From Streptomyces sp. XY006 (GTDB lineage Bacteria > Actinomycetota > Actinomycetes > Streptomycetales > Streptomycetaceae), in assembly GCF_002237655.1 (NCBI RefSeq), contig NZ_NOKT01000003.1, forward strand, positions 186,001 through 250,000: a stretch of 64,000 nt of DNA, in the 5' to 3' direction. The notes beneath the pieces are model-generated. The model saw only the letters and a list, made by a program, of their open reading frames with translations, searched no databases and was not told where the DNA came from. Below are positions 24,786-33,232 of the stretch, piece by piece. The translations under genes and the position numbers were made by a program. The number at the start of each line of letters is the position of its first letter. The stretch's first letter is position 1.

Positions 24786-26051
24786 GTGCCGCGTCCGTTT
24801 CCGCGCGCCCGACTGCGCAGCACCGCGGCCGTGTTCACCACCATGTCGGCGCTCGCCGCGACCTCGCTCGGCACCGGCCCCTCGGCCGCCGAGACCGACT
24901 CGGCCGCGCCCTGCGCCCTGACGCGCACCGACGCCCACCACTCGGAGGGCCTGGACACCTGGAACGCCGCCTATCCGCGTCCGGCCCGGGCCCTGGAGGC
25001 GGTGATGGTCTTCCTGTCGTTCCCGGACGCCCATCCGCTGACCACGCCGCAGGAGCTGACCGCCGACCACTTCCCGGCGACCACCCGCTTCTTCGAACGG
25101 GCTTCCTACGGCCGGTTCACCCTGCGGCCGCACGCGCTCGGGCACTGGATCCGCATGCCGCAGCCGTCCACCGCGTACGCCATACAGCGCGACTGGAGCC
25201 CCGAGCACCGGTCCGCGTACCTGCGCGACGCGCTCGCCGTGGCCGACCCGCAGGTCGACTTCTCGCGCTACGACGTCGTGTACTTCGTCGCCGACCCGGA
25301 CGCGCCCGGCGTGGACTCCGACGCGACCAAGGTGGTGAACCTGACGAGCCCGCTGCGGGCCGACGGCACCGAGCTGCGCCGGATCGTCACCGTGTTCGAG
25401 CAGCATCCGCCGGACCGGCTGGTGCTCGCCCATGAGACCGGCCATGTGTTCGATCTACCTGATCTGTACCACCGGCCCGCCGACGGCAAGGGCGACTGGG
25501 ACACGCATGTCGGCGACTGGGACCTGATGGGCAGCCAGTTCGGACTCGCCCCGGATCTGTTCGGCTGGCACAAGTGGAAGCTGGGCTGGCTGGACTCGCG
25601 GCAGGTGCGCTGCGTCCAGGACGCCGCGCCCGCGCGGCTGACCCTGGAACCGCTGGCGGCGGGACCGGGCGTGCCGGTGGAGGGCGCCGCCGGGTCGCCG
25701 GCCTTCGGGCTCGGGCGGGGCACCAAGCTCGCCGTGGTGCGCACGGGACGGGACAGCGTGCTCGCCTTCGAGGCGCGGGGGCCCGTGGGCAACGACGCGG
25801 CCGCGTGCCGCCAGGGGGTGCTGGTGTACCGGGTGCGCGGCGGGGCGCAGTCCGGCGGCGGGCCGATCGAGGTGATCGACGCCCATCCGCGCACGGAGGC
25901 CTGCTGGGAGGACTCCGTCTACCCGCCCCTCGCGGACGCCCCCATCGCCCTCGGCGAGAGCTTCACGGTGCCGGGGGAGGGCGTAAGGGTGGAGGTGGAG
26001 GGCCGCACCGCCACGGGGGCGTGGATCGTGAAGATCGGAGTGGGCCACTGA
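24786..26051 (+). CDS. secreted M6-like zinc metalloprotease
   Basis: 421 residues from a GTG with GGAGG six bases upstream. Signal peptide with basic n-region and cleavage expected near Ala35 (GPSAAETDSAA). The domain resembles the M6 immune-inhibitor-A peptidases: the zinc motif HETGHVFDLPDLY with HExxH and a downstream GDWDLMGSQ (Met-turn). The C-terminal part is beta-rich with Cys at CRQGVLVYRV and ACWEDSVYPPL. No pro-peptide, PPC or P/Homo B domain is seen, so it is a short version. Probably secreted and active on protein. Confidence 0.85.
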   Translation: MPRPFPRARLRSTAAVFTTMSALAATSLGTGPSAAETDSAAPCALTRTDAHHSEGLDTWNAAYPRPARALEAVMVFLSFPDAHPLTTPQELTADHFPATTRFFERASYGRFTLRPHALGHWIRMPQPSTAYAIQRDWSPEHRSAYLRDALAVADPQVDFSRYDVVYFVADPDAPGVDSDATKVVNLTSPLRADGTELRRIVTVFEQHPPDRLVLAHETGHVFDLPDLYHRPADGKGDWDTHVGDWDLMGSQFGLAPDLFGWHKWKLGWLDSRQVRCVQDAAPARLTLEPLAAGPGVPVEGAAGSPAFGLGRGTKLAVVRTGRDSVLAFEARGPVGNDAAACRQGVLVYRVRGGAQSGGGPIEVIDAHPRTEACWEDSVYPPLADAPIALGESFTVPGEGVRVEVEGRTATGAWIVKIGVGH

Positions 26052-26080
26052 CGCGCCGCCCCGGCGTCGTCCCGCGGCAC

Positions 26081-26116
26081 GTGAAAGGCCCCTCGCTCGC
26101 GCGAGGGGCCTTTCAC
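26081..26116 (-). terminator. terminator of tRNA-Lys copy 3
   Basis: Perfect 16-bp stem GTGAAAGGCCCCTCGC / GCGAGGGGCCTTTCAC with a TCGC loop. It lies between convergent units and may serve the metalloprotease gene as well. Confidence 0.88.
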
Positions 26117-26121
26117 TGTCG

Positions 26122-26195
26122 TGCGCCGCCAGGGACTCGAACCCCGGACCCGCTGATTAAGAGTCAGCTGCTCTAACCAACTGAGCTAGCGGCGC
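26122..26195 (-). tRNA. tRNA-Lys (CTT), copy 3
   Basis: Third identical 74-nt copy, anticodon CTT. Its 5' ten bases overlap the stop end of the protein-coding frame 26186-26806 on the same strand. Confidence 0.97.
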
Positions 26196-26806
26196 CTGCT
26201 GACGTCGTAGACCTTAGCATCCTGGTCGGCGGGAGGAAAAATCGAAATCCGCACGGCGGACCGGGCCGCCCGCACCGCCGCCCAGAGCAGCACCTCGGGG
26301 CCGGGCAGCCAGGGCTGACGGGTGTCGGGCGCCACCAGCCAGCGGGAGCGGGAGACGCTCCCCGCGGGGGCGGGGACGGTCACCGCGTCGCCGGTGCCGT
26401 GGCACAGCAGCGGGGGCACGGCGTCCGTGCGGCAGCCCTGCCGGGCACCCCGGGCGTCCCGGCCGTGTGCACTCCGGGCGTCCCGGCCGTGGACGCCCCA
26501 CTCCTCCCACTCCAGCAGCGCGGGCAGCCGCTGGGCCGTGCCGGGCGCGGCGAACAGCAGCATCCGGCCCCGGTACTCCGCCACCGGACCCGAGCCGGGC
26601 CCGTCGTCCCACAGCCGGTCGAGCATCCGCCGCCCGAACATCACGGGCGCGCTGACCACGTCGAAGACCGACCCGCAGGGCAGCACGACCGGCGCGTGCG
26701 GCCGCTCTTCCCAGAGAGCGAGCGTGCTTCGCGGATACGTTCCTGCCGAGGCGAGCCAGACGGCTCCGTCCGGGGTGACGTGGGAGGCGTTCCATGCGCT
26801 GCTCAT
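26186..26806 (-). CDS. protein resembling the N-terminal part of bifunctional primase/polymerase-like proteins
   Basis: About 206 residues from an ATG whose GGAGG is very close (one base gap), so the true start may differ. Features: WLASAGTYPRSTLALWEERPHAPVVLPCGSVFDVVSAP, a pattern I associate with Streptomyces proteins annotated as bifunctional DNA primase/polymerase N-terminal domains, and later RWLVAPDTRQPWLPGPEVLLWAAVRAAR. No AEP active-site acids (DhD/DxD) are seen, so polymerase activity is doubtful. A small tandem repeat encodes HGRDARSA/HGRDARGA. The stop codon lies within the tRNA-Lys gene. Confidence 0.6.
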   Translation of the reverse strand: MSSAWNASHVTPDGAVWLASAGTYPRSTLALWEERPHAPVVLPCGSVFDVVSAPVMFGRRMLDRLWDDGPGSGPVAEYRGRMLLFAAPGTAQRLPALLEWEEWGVHGRDARSAHGRDARGARQGCRTDAVPPLLCHGTGDAVTVPAPAGSVSRSRWLVAPDTRQPWLPGPEVLLWAAVRAARSAVRISIFPPADQDAKVYDVSRRR

Positions 26807-26929
26807 GCCTCCAGATGTACCGGGCGTGAGCGTGCGCTTCCCGAGGGTTGCGGGAAACCGGGACAGGAGCGGGTGGGTGGGGGTATCTTGCCCGGCTGGC
26901 ATATGCCGGGTGATCGGGCGGAGCCCGTC

Positions 26930-27298
26930 CTAGGCCGGGTCGCCGGGGCCCCGGCCCTCGGCGTCGCCCCGCATCAGGTCCCGTCCGAACTCGACCATCT
27001 TCTTGGCGTAGTCCTCGGTCCACTCGGCCCGCTCGGCGATGTCCGCCGTCGTCAGCCGGTCGAACCGGCGCGGATCGGCCAGCTGCGCCGCCGCCATCGC
27101 CTGGAACTCCACCGCCCGGTCCGCCGCGGCCCGGAAGGCCAGGGTCAGCTCCGTGGCCCGGGACAGCAGTGCCCGGGGGTCGTCGATCGACTCGAGGTCG
27201 AAGAAGTGCTCAGGATCCGAGGCCGCCTCCGCGGGCTCGAAGAGCAGGGGCGCGGGGCGTAGCCGCGGTTCGTTCCGACGCGGCGTGGGCTCCGCCAT
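26930..27298 (-). CDS. conserved hypothetical protein, mostly helical
   Basis: 122 residues, soluble, with long amphipathic helices (RALLSRATELTLAFRAAADRAVEFQAMAAAQLA) and an HTH-like middle (FDRLTTADIAERAEWTEDYAKKMVEFGRDLM). Located just downstream of the helicase-nuclease operon on the same strand, with about a 120-base gap. Not recognised; a DNA-binding role is only a guess. Confidence 0.6.
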   Translation of the reverse strand: MAEPTPRRNEPRLRPAPLLFEPAEAASDPEHFFDLESIDDPRALLSRATELTLAFRAAADRAVEFQAMAAAQLADPRRFDRLTTADIAERAEWTEDYAKKMVEFGRDLMRGDAEGRGPGDPA

Positions 27299-27420
27299 GT
27301 CTTCTCCTCCTCGTACGTCGCGCTGCCCCTCCCGGTGGAGCGGGCCACCGTCCATTGTCTCGCGGGCGCGCAAGTGGGCATCGCGGTGGTGGATACGGAC
27401 GCCCCACCACCCCGCGTTCG

Positions 27421-28755
27421 CTACGGCTGCCAGGACACGCGATGTTCGGCCAGCCGCGCCAGCACCGCGTGGTTGGCCTCCCAGCCGTCGGGAAACTTCA
27501 CCACCGTCCCCAGCTGCACCGGCTCCGTCGACGGATAGTCGTCCAGCAGGTCGCTCACCCCCGCCCGGCACACCACGACGCAGGCGTGCCGGTGGCGGGA
27601 GGCCAGGACGCACAGACGGCCCGTCTCCAGGTGGAAGGCGGTGGCGTCGGGACGGCCGGACAGGGGGTGCAGGACCACCGTGACGTCGTACTCACGGCCC
27701 TGCAGCCGGTTCGCCGTGTCCACCACCACGTCGGTGACGCCGAGCTCGGCGAGGGCCGCGCGGACCGCGGCCGCCTGGTCCCGGTGTGCCGTGCCCACGG
27801 CGATCCGGTCGGCCGTGAGCGGGGCCGGGTCGGGCGAGCGTTCCGAGGTCGCCGCGCCGCCCCGGTCCAGCAGGCGGCGCACCACCGTCGCCACCGCCCG
27901 CACCGCCTCCGGATCCGTACGCGGGGTGTGCCGGGCGGGCAGCTCCAGCAGGCCCCAGCCCGATGCCGCCGCCTCGTCGATCACCCGGTCGGGGCCCGAG
28001 CCGTCCGACGGCACCGCGAAGGCCAGGGCGCGGTCGCCGTGGCCGGTGCCGCTGCGGAACGGCGTGTACGGATAGAAGGCGTCCGAGACCAGGGGCGCCG
28101 CCGAGGCCGGCAGCCGCCAGGACACCGGCAGGCGGTGCTGGGGCAGGTCCGGGTTGTGCGCGAGCAGGGTCGTCACCGCCGAGGCCGACGGGTCGTAGGC
28201 GAGGCCCGCCCACTGCTCGCTGCCCACGATCGAGAACGGATCAAGCTGCCCGGGGTCGCCCACGAACAGCGCCCGCTCGAACAGCCCGGCCACCGCGAGC
28301 AGGGCGTCCGAGCGCATCTGGTAGGCCTCGTCGACGATCGCGTACCGCCATGGCTCGTCGGTCTTCACGTGCGCCCACTTCGCCGCCGTGGAGATCACCA
28401 CCCCCAGCCCGGCGAGGTCGGCCGCCTTCGCCGACGTGCGGACGTTGTCCAGGCCGTCGAGCGCCTTGTCGTACGGGTCGGCGTCACTGCTGTGCAGCCG
28501 CCCCACGGGCAGCTCGGGATTCTTCTCGGCGAGCCGCAGGACGAGGTCGTCGACCTGGGCGTTGGTCTGCGCGACCACCATCAGCGGATGGCCGGCCTCG
28601 GCCAGCTCCAGGGCGGCGCGCACCACGAGGGTCGACTTGCCCGCGCCGGGCGGGGAGTCCACGACGACTCCGCGCGCGGTGCCGTGCAGCGTGTCGTGCA
28701 GGATCGCGTCGGTCGCCCGGGCCGCCGCGGCCGAGGGATCGAACACCGTGGTCAC
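27421..28755 (-). CDS. superfamily 1 helicase-type ATPase
   Basis: 444 residues. Walker A VVDSPPGAGKSTLV (about 31-44), motif II YAIVDEAYQM, motif III FVGDPGQLDPF, and C-terminal motifs VVVDTANRLQGREYDVTVVLHPL and LCVLASRHRHACVVV. This is the RecD/Dna2/AAA_30 branch of SF1, but unusually short. Last gene of a three-gene operon (nuclease, unknown protein, helicase): its ATG overlaps the stop of the 530-residue protein by 4 bases. It probably unwinds DNA or RNA together with the nuclease. Confidence 0.88.
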   Translation of the reverse strand: MTTVFDPSAAAARATDAILHDTLHGTARGVVVDSPPGAGKSTLVVRAALELAEAGHPLMVVAQTNAQVDDLVLRLAEKNPELPVGRLHSSDADPYDKALDGLDNVRTSAKAADLAGLGVVISTAAKWAHVKTDEPWRYAIVDEAYQMRSDALLAVAGLFERALFVGDPGQLDPFSIVGSEQWAGLAYDPSASAVTTLLAHNPDLPQHRLPVSWRLPASAAPLVSDAFYPYTPFRSGTGHGDRALAFAVPSDGSGPDRVIDEAAASGWGLLELPARHTPRTDPEAVRAVATVVRRLLDRGGAATSERSPDPAPLTADRIAVGTAHRDQAAAVRAALAELGVTDVVVDTANRLQGREYDVTVVLHPLSGRPDATAFHLETGRLCVLASRHRHACVVVCRAGVSDLLDDYPSTEPVQLGTVVKFPDGWEANHAVLARLAEHRVSWQP

Positions 28756-30344
28756 AGCACATCCTCCTCGGTTACCGGGTCGGCCGGCTCCAGCGTCGCC
28801 TCACCGGGCGGCCCGCCGTGCGTCCACGGTGTCTCCTCCGGGTCGGGCAGCTTCGCGCCGCCCCGCTGCTCGTGCTCGAACAGCGTGAAGCAGACCCGGT
28901 CGCCCTTCTCCGGCACCGAACCGGGCTCGGGCTCCTTGCCGCGGCCCATCTTGTCGAGGATCCGCAGCACCACGGACGCGCCGTCCTCCTCGGCCGCGAC
29001 GAACTCCGCTGACTGCGGCTTGCCGCCCAGCGACCGGTACACCTTCGTGCGCTCCCCGAGATGCGGCCGGTCGTCCGTGCGGACCGTGACCAGGGGGCGG
29101 GGGCTGGGGCGCTTGCCGTCGCTGTACGCCATCACGACGTCGGTGACCTCGCCCGCGAACGCCTCCCCGGACAGCCGCCGGCCCGCCATCACCAGCGGGT
29201 CGTCGAGGGCCTCCTGCGCCTCCAGCCGGGCCTGTTCGCGCTCGCGCGTGGCCAGTTTGCTCGCGGCCGTGACGGCGTCGTCGCGGCGCGGCTGCGGCGG
29301 CTCACCCGCCAGCACGCGGTCGCGGTGGCCGGTGAACGACCAGCGGTCGCGCGTCCACCGCTCCTCGACATGCGCCCCCGGGGGCAGAGCGCGCAGCAGG
29401 TCCAGGCCCCGCCAGACCGCGTCCCAGGTGGGCCGGGTGCGGCTGAGCACCAGGTCGCGGATCTCCCGCTCGGCGGCGGCCAGCGCGCCCAGCCGGTCGT
29501 CCGCCTCCAGGCCGTCCTCGGCGGCGGCCAGGGCCGTGCGGGCCCGGTCGTAGCGCTCGATGGCCGGGGCGAGGAGCTTGTTGTCGAACGCCGGGTCGGT
29601 GGCCGGGCCGGCCGGGGGACACGTCAGCTGCCCCTGCGCGTCCCGCTCCAGCTCGGCCCTGAGCGCCGCCTCGGCGCCGGTGACCCCGTCGGGCGGGTCG
29701 ATCCAGGCGAGCAGCGCACCCAGATGCTGGTCCTCCAGGGAGGACTGCCCGGTCGCCCAGTGCCGGCCGAGCACGTCGGTCATCGCCAGCAGCAGCGAGG
29801 AGCCCGGCACCCGGGCCCGCTCCCCGAAGTGCGTCAGCCACCGCCCGAGCAGCGGCACCCGCGGCGGCGCCGGGTAGGGCGCGTCCGGGTCCTGCTCGGC
29901 CGTCCGCCGGAAGCGCGTGGACCGCCCGAGCAGCCGCACCAGGTCGATGCCCGCCCGGCTCGGCACGAGGAGCTGCGGCGCGTCCGCGCACAGGTCGACC
30001 TCGACCTTGACCCGCTTGCCGGTCTCCGGGTCGGTCTCGGTGCGCTCGGCGGCCTCCACCTCCTCGGCGTACGCGTCGACGTATGGCAGGACCACGTCGG
30101 CCAGGTCGGCCAGGAACGCGAACCTCAGGTCGCGGTCGCGGGGCTGCGGGACGGCCAGCAGACGCGGCGCGTCCCGGTCGGTGCCGATCAGCGCGCCCAG
30201 CGGGGCACCGGCCTCACCGGCGGTGACGAGCGGCACGAACACCAGCGGACGGTCGGACAGATGCCGGTGCCGGACGGTGGCCGCGGGCTGGGCGCGGCCG
30301 GTGCTGACGGCTTCCAGGCGGGCCAGCGTGGAGATCAGCGACAC
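28752..30344 (-). CDS. 530-residue protein of unknown function in helicase-nuclease operon
   Basis: GTG start overlapping the nuclease stop by 10 bases, with GGAGG upstream; the stop overlaps the helicase start. No recognised domain or membrane segment. N-terminal part with alternating beta and helix (HRHLSDRPLVFVPLVTAGEAGAPLGALIG), a long helical middle with many Arg/Glu (ATREREQARLEAQEALDD), and a C-terminal beta-rich part with GEVTDVVMAYSDGKRPSPRPLVTVRT and GDRVCFTLFEHEQ that looks like an OB-type or 1B-like accessory fold of a helicase. Most likely a structural subunit of a helicase-nuclease complex; this is inferred from operon structure only. Confidence 0.75.
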   Translation of the reverse strand: MSLISTLARLEAVSTGRAQPAATVRHRHLSDRPLVFVPLVTAGEAGAPLGALIGTDRDAPRLLAVPQPRDRDLRFAFLADLADVVLPYVDAYAEEVEAAERTETDPETGKRVKVEVDLCADAPQLLVPSRAGIDLVRLLGRSTRFRRTAEQDPDAPYPAPPRVPLLGRWLTHFGERARVPGSSLLLAMTDVLGRHWATGQSSLEDQHLGALLAWIDPPDGVTGAEAALRAELERDAQGQLTCPPAGPATDPAFDNKLLAPAIERYDRARTALAAAEDGLEADDRLGALAAAEREIRDLVLSRTRPTWDAVWRGLDLLRALPPGAHVEERWTRDRWSFTGHRDRVLAGEPPQPRRDDAVTAASKLATREREQARLEAQEALDDPLVMAGRRLSGEAFAGEVTDVVMAYSDGKRPSPRPLVTVRTDDRPHLGERTKVYRSLGGKPQSAEFVAAEEDGASVVLRILDKMGRGKEPEPGSVPEKGDRVCFTLFEHEQRGGAKLPDPEETPWTHGGPPGEATLEPADPVTEEDVL

Positions 30345-31510
30345 GCCGCCTCCAGGGCCTCGGCGCGCAGGGCCGCCGCGCGGCGCAGGGCCGCCACCGC
30401 CGGGTCGCCGGGATCGCCGGCCTCGCCGCGGGCCGCCGCCAGGACGTCCTCCACGGTCGTCAGACCGCCCAGCTCCGCCCGCACCGCACGGCCGAGCGAG
30501 GTCACCGCGCCCGTCTCGCGGGAGCGCGACCGGCAGTGGAAGGCCAGCTCGCACGCGGACAGGCACTCGGGCGCGTACGTCGCCGGCACCGACTCCACGG
30601 CCGCCGTCAGCTCCTCGGCCGGCAGCTCGGGCGAGAAGCACGTGCCCTCGGGCAACGCGTCGGCGATGTCCTCGATGCGGGTCAGCCGGGCCAGCTGGCG
30701 GGCCGTCACGGCGCGCTGCTTGCGGACGTCCACGGCGGACGCGGCCGGCAGGTTGGAGAAGTCCCGGGGGCAGACCAGCAGGATCCGGTGGCGCACGCGC
30801 GGGGCCGGCTCCAGCCGGGCCGCGACCTCCTCCAGCGCCAGCACGTACACCGCCGCCTGCCGGGCCGCCGCCCCGACCTTCGCCGGATCCGCCGAACCGT
30901 CCAGCATCGGGAAGGACTTGATCTCCACGACCGTCCAGCTGCCGTCCGGGTGCACCACCACCGCGTCCGGCTCCAGGAACGCGGGGGAGCCCGCGACGTC
31001 CAGCGCGAGCATCGGGTGGTCGAGCAGCGTCCACGCGCCGGGACGGGCGGCGGCCTCCCGCAGTTCCAGCGCCGTACGGGCCGTACGCCCCTGAGGGCCG
31101 GTCGCGGTCAGGTCGGGCACCCACGCGCCGTCGGGCGGCTCGGCCGAGCGGTCCAGCTTCTCGTGCACCAGCCGCAGCAGCTCCGCACCGCCGTCGGCCT
31201 TGACCTTCGCCTCGAAGGCGTTGCCCCGCGTGAGCGCGAACTGCGACTGCCCGAAGGCCGACGGCGCGCCCAGCGCGCTCGCCAGGGCCGTCTTGTTCAC
31301 CCCGGCGCCGTCGAGGATCGCGCGCCGCGCGCAGCCGGGGTTGGCGGCCAGCGCGGCCAGGGCCCGCGCGTCCAGCGCCTTCGCGGGGACGTCCGGGCCG
31401 CGCAGCTCAGCGAGCCGGTGCCGGAGCGCCGTCCCCCGCGTCCTGGGGGGAGGCACTCGGCTCGGCTCCCGCTCCGACCCGGGACTCGCGCTGCCGTGGA
31501 ATTCGCTCAC
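30335..31510 (-). CDS. RecB/Cas4-like PD-(D/E)XK nuclease with C-terminal Cys cluster
   Basis: About 391 residues from a GTG at 31510; another GTG at 31456 (GGAG upstream) and an ATG at 31540 are alternatives. The PD-(D/E)XK core is visible as FLEPDAVVVHPDGSWTVVEIKSF (Asp, then Glu-x-Lys). An upstream Cys (NPGCARRA) and a C-terminal cluster (PECLSACELAFHCR) match the arrangement in Cas4/AddB/TM0106-type nucleases, where four Cys hold a 4Fe-4S cluster. First gene of the nuclease-unknown-helicase operon. Its 5' part overlaps the 3' end of the PAP2 gene by about 100 bases on the same strand. Confidence 0.82.
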   Translation of the reverse strand: MSEFHGSASPGSEREPSRVPPPRTRGTALRHRLAELRGPDVPAKALDARALAALAANPGCARRAILDGAGVNKTALASALGAPSAFGQSQFALTRGNAFEAKVKADGGAELLRLVHEKLDRSAEPPDGAWVPDLTATGPQGRTARTALELREAAARPGAWTLLDHPMLALDVAGSPAFLEPDAVVVHPDGSWTVVEIKSFPMLDGSADPAKVGAAARQAAVYVLALEEVAARLEPAPRVRHRILLVCPRDFSNLPAASAVDVRKQRAVTARQLARLTRIEDIADALPEGTCFSPELPAEELTAAVESVPATYAPECLSACELAFHCRSRSRETGAVTSLGRAVRAELGGLTTVEDVLAAARGEAGDPGDPAVAALRRAAALRAEALEAACR

Positions 31511-32360
31511 CCGCGGAAGTCTGGCATCCGGCACTGACAATCGAGGAACCCGCGGCGGAAGTGTCCGCCGGGACCGGTGCGACGCGCGGCACGAACCGTG
31601 CCCTGACCCGGTCGGCCGTCCGCATCACCAGCGGCGCCAGCAGCAGCCCGACGCCCATGACGGCCGCGCCCGCGACCGCGTCGAGGAAGTAGTGGTTGGC
31701 GGTGCCCATCACCACGATCGTGGTGATGAGCGGGTAGGCGACACCGGCCGCCTTCGTCAGGCGCGTACCGCCGTAGCGCCACAGGATCACGCCGCACCAC
31801 AGGGCCCAGCCCACGTGCAGGCTCGGCATCGCCGCGTACTGGTTGGTCATGCCGCCCATGCCGCGCGGGGCGCTCGCCGCGCCTCCCCACCAGCCGTAGG
31901 AGCTGTACTGCGCCATCGTGTCCACGAAGCCGTGGCTCGCGTCGAGGAGCCGGGGCGGGCAGGTGGGCAGCAGCGTGAAGCCGATCAGGCCGATGAGGGT
32001 GGACGTCATCAGCCAGGTGCGCGCGGCGCGGTAGCGCACGGCCCGGGAGCGGAAGAGCCACACCAGCAGGGCCGGGGTCACCAGGTAGTGCAGCGACGCG
32101 TACCAGAAGTCGGCGGGTATGCCTATCCAGGGTTCGCGCGTGAAGAGGCGGTTGAGCGGGTGCTCGAAGTTGAGGTAGAGGGCCTTCTCGAAGCGCAGCA
32201 GCGCCAGACCGTGGTCGACCGCGCCGGAGACGTCGCCCCGGGCGAGGAGCCGGCCCGCCGAGTAGCACGCGTACACCAGAAGGATCAGCGGCAGCTCGGT
32301 CCACCAGCGCAGCCGGGGGACGGGGTCCGCCTCGGTGCCCGGTGTCTCGGTGTGCGGCAT
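31407..32360 (-). CDS. PAP2-superfamily membrane phosphatase/phosphotransferase
   Basis: A 317-residue integral membrane protein with about six helices. Phosphatase motifs of the PAP2/Aur1 (inositol phosphorylceramide synthase-like) group: LLPTCPPRLLD, AAMPSLHVGWALW with the catalytic His, and GTANHYFLDAVAGA. Likely acts on a lipid phosphate at the outer membrane face. The last ~60 residues are low-complexity (Pro/Ala/Ser) and share DNA with the 5' end of the nuclease gene. Confidence 0.88.
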   Translation of the reverse strand: MPHTETPGTEADPVPRLRWWTELPLILLVYACYSAGRLLARGDVSGAVDHGLALLRFEKALYLNFEHPLNRLFTREPWIGIPADFWYASLHYLVTPALLVWLFRSRAVRYRAARTWLMTSTLIGLIGFTLLPTCPPRLLDASHGFVDTMAQYSSYGWWGGAASAPRGMGGMTNQYAAMPSLHVGWALWCGVILWRYGGTRLTKAAGVAYPLITTIVVMGTANHYFLDAVAGAAVMGVGLLLAPLVMRTADRVRARFVPRVAPVPADTSAAGSSIVSAGCQTSAGERIPRQRESRVGAGAEPSASPQDAGDGAPAPAR

Positions 32361-32549
32361 CCGATGCCCTCCCCCTTCTTCTCACGCGGCGCCCGGCCGT
32401 CCGGTCGTGCCACTTTACGGCGTACGGGCTCGCCCTGGGGGCGCCCTCCGGCCCTCAAAGACGCAGAGATCGCCCCTCGGGTTGCCCGCGGACGGGGTGC
32501 GCGATGATGGAGGAGTTCCGCTTGCGTTTTTCCTCCGGAAAGGTTCCCC

Positions 32550-33143
32550 ATGGCTCCGCGCATCCTGCTGGCCCGCCACGGACAGACCGAGTGGTCCCTG
32601 TCCGGCAAGCACACCGGCAGGACGGACGTGCCCCTTCTGGAGGAGGGCCGGAGCGGGGCCAAGCTGCTCGGGGAGCGCCTGCACCGGGCCCCGTACGAGG
32701 GCCTGCCCGAGGCCGAGGTGCGCACCAGCCCGCTGGCACGCGCGCGTGAGACGTGCGAGCTGGCCGGGTTCGGCGAGCGCGCGCGGACCTGGGACGCGCT
32801 GCTGGAGTGGGACTACGGCGCGTACGAGGGCATGACCCCGGCGGACATCCAGGCCGTCCGTCCCGGCTGGCTCATCTGGCGCGACGGCGTCCCCGAGGGC
32901 GAGACCCTCGCCGAGATGACGGCCCGGGCGGACGAGGTGGTCGCCTGGGCGCGCTCGGCGGACCGGGACGTCCTGATCTTCGCCCACGGGCACATCCTGC
33001 GCTCCATAGGCGCCCGCTGGCTCGGCCTGCCGATCGACTTCGCGGCCCGGATACGGCTGAACCCGACGTCCCTTTCGGTGCTGGGCTGGGCCTACGGAGA
33101 GCCCGCGATCGAGAGCTGGAACGACCTCGGGCACCTGGCCTAG
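32550..33143 (+). CDS. histidine phosphatase family protein (phosphoglycerate mutase-like)
   Basis: 197 residues with the phosphohistidine motif [23 protein letters not shown] at the N-terminus, the Arg of [15 protein letters not shown], the acid in [12 protein letters not shown], and the second His in [17 protein letters not shown] is upstream of the ATG. Family members dephosphorylate small metabolites; the exact substrate is open (acid or fructose-2,6-bisphosphatase-like enzymes share these motifs). Confidence 0.9.
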   Translation: MAPRILLARHGQTEWSLSGKHTGRTDVPLLEEGRSGAKLLGERLHRAPYEGLPEAEVRTSPLARARETCELAGFGERARTWDALLEWDYGAYEGMTPADIQAVRPGWLIWRDGVPEGETLAEMTARADEVVAWARSADRDVLIFAHGHILRSIGARWLGLPIDFAARIRLNPTSLSVLGWAYGEPAIESWNDLGHLA

Positions 33144-33232
33144 GGCGGGCGGATCCGGACGGCAGGGCGCTGGATCCGAGCGACGGGGCCCCGGCTCCGG
33201 ACGGCAGGGCCCTGGGCCCGCACGGCGGGGCC

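Noticed and set aside
26186..26806. Functional primase/polymerase
   Set aside because: Only a loose resemblance to annotated primase/polymerase N-terminal proteins; catalytic acids of the archaeo-eukaryotic primase fold are not visible.
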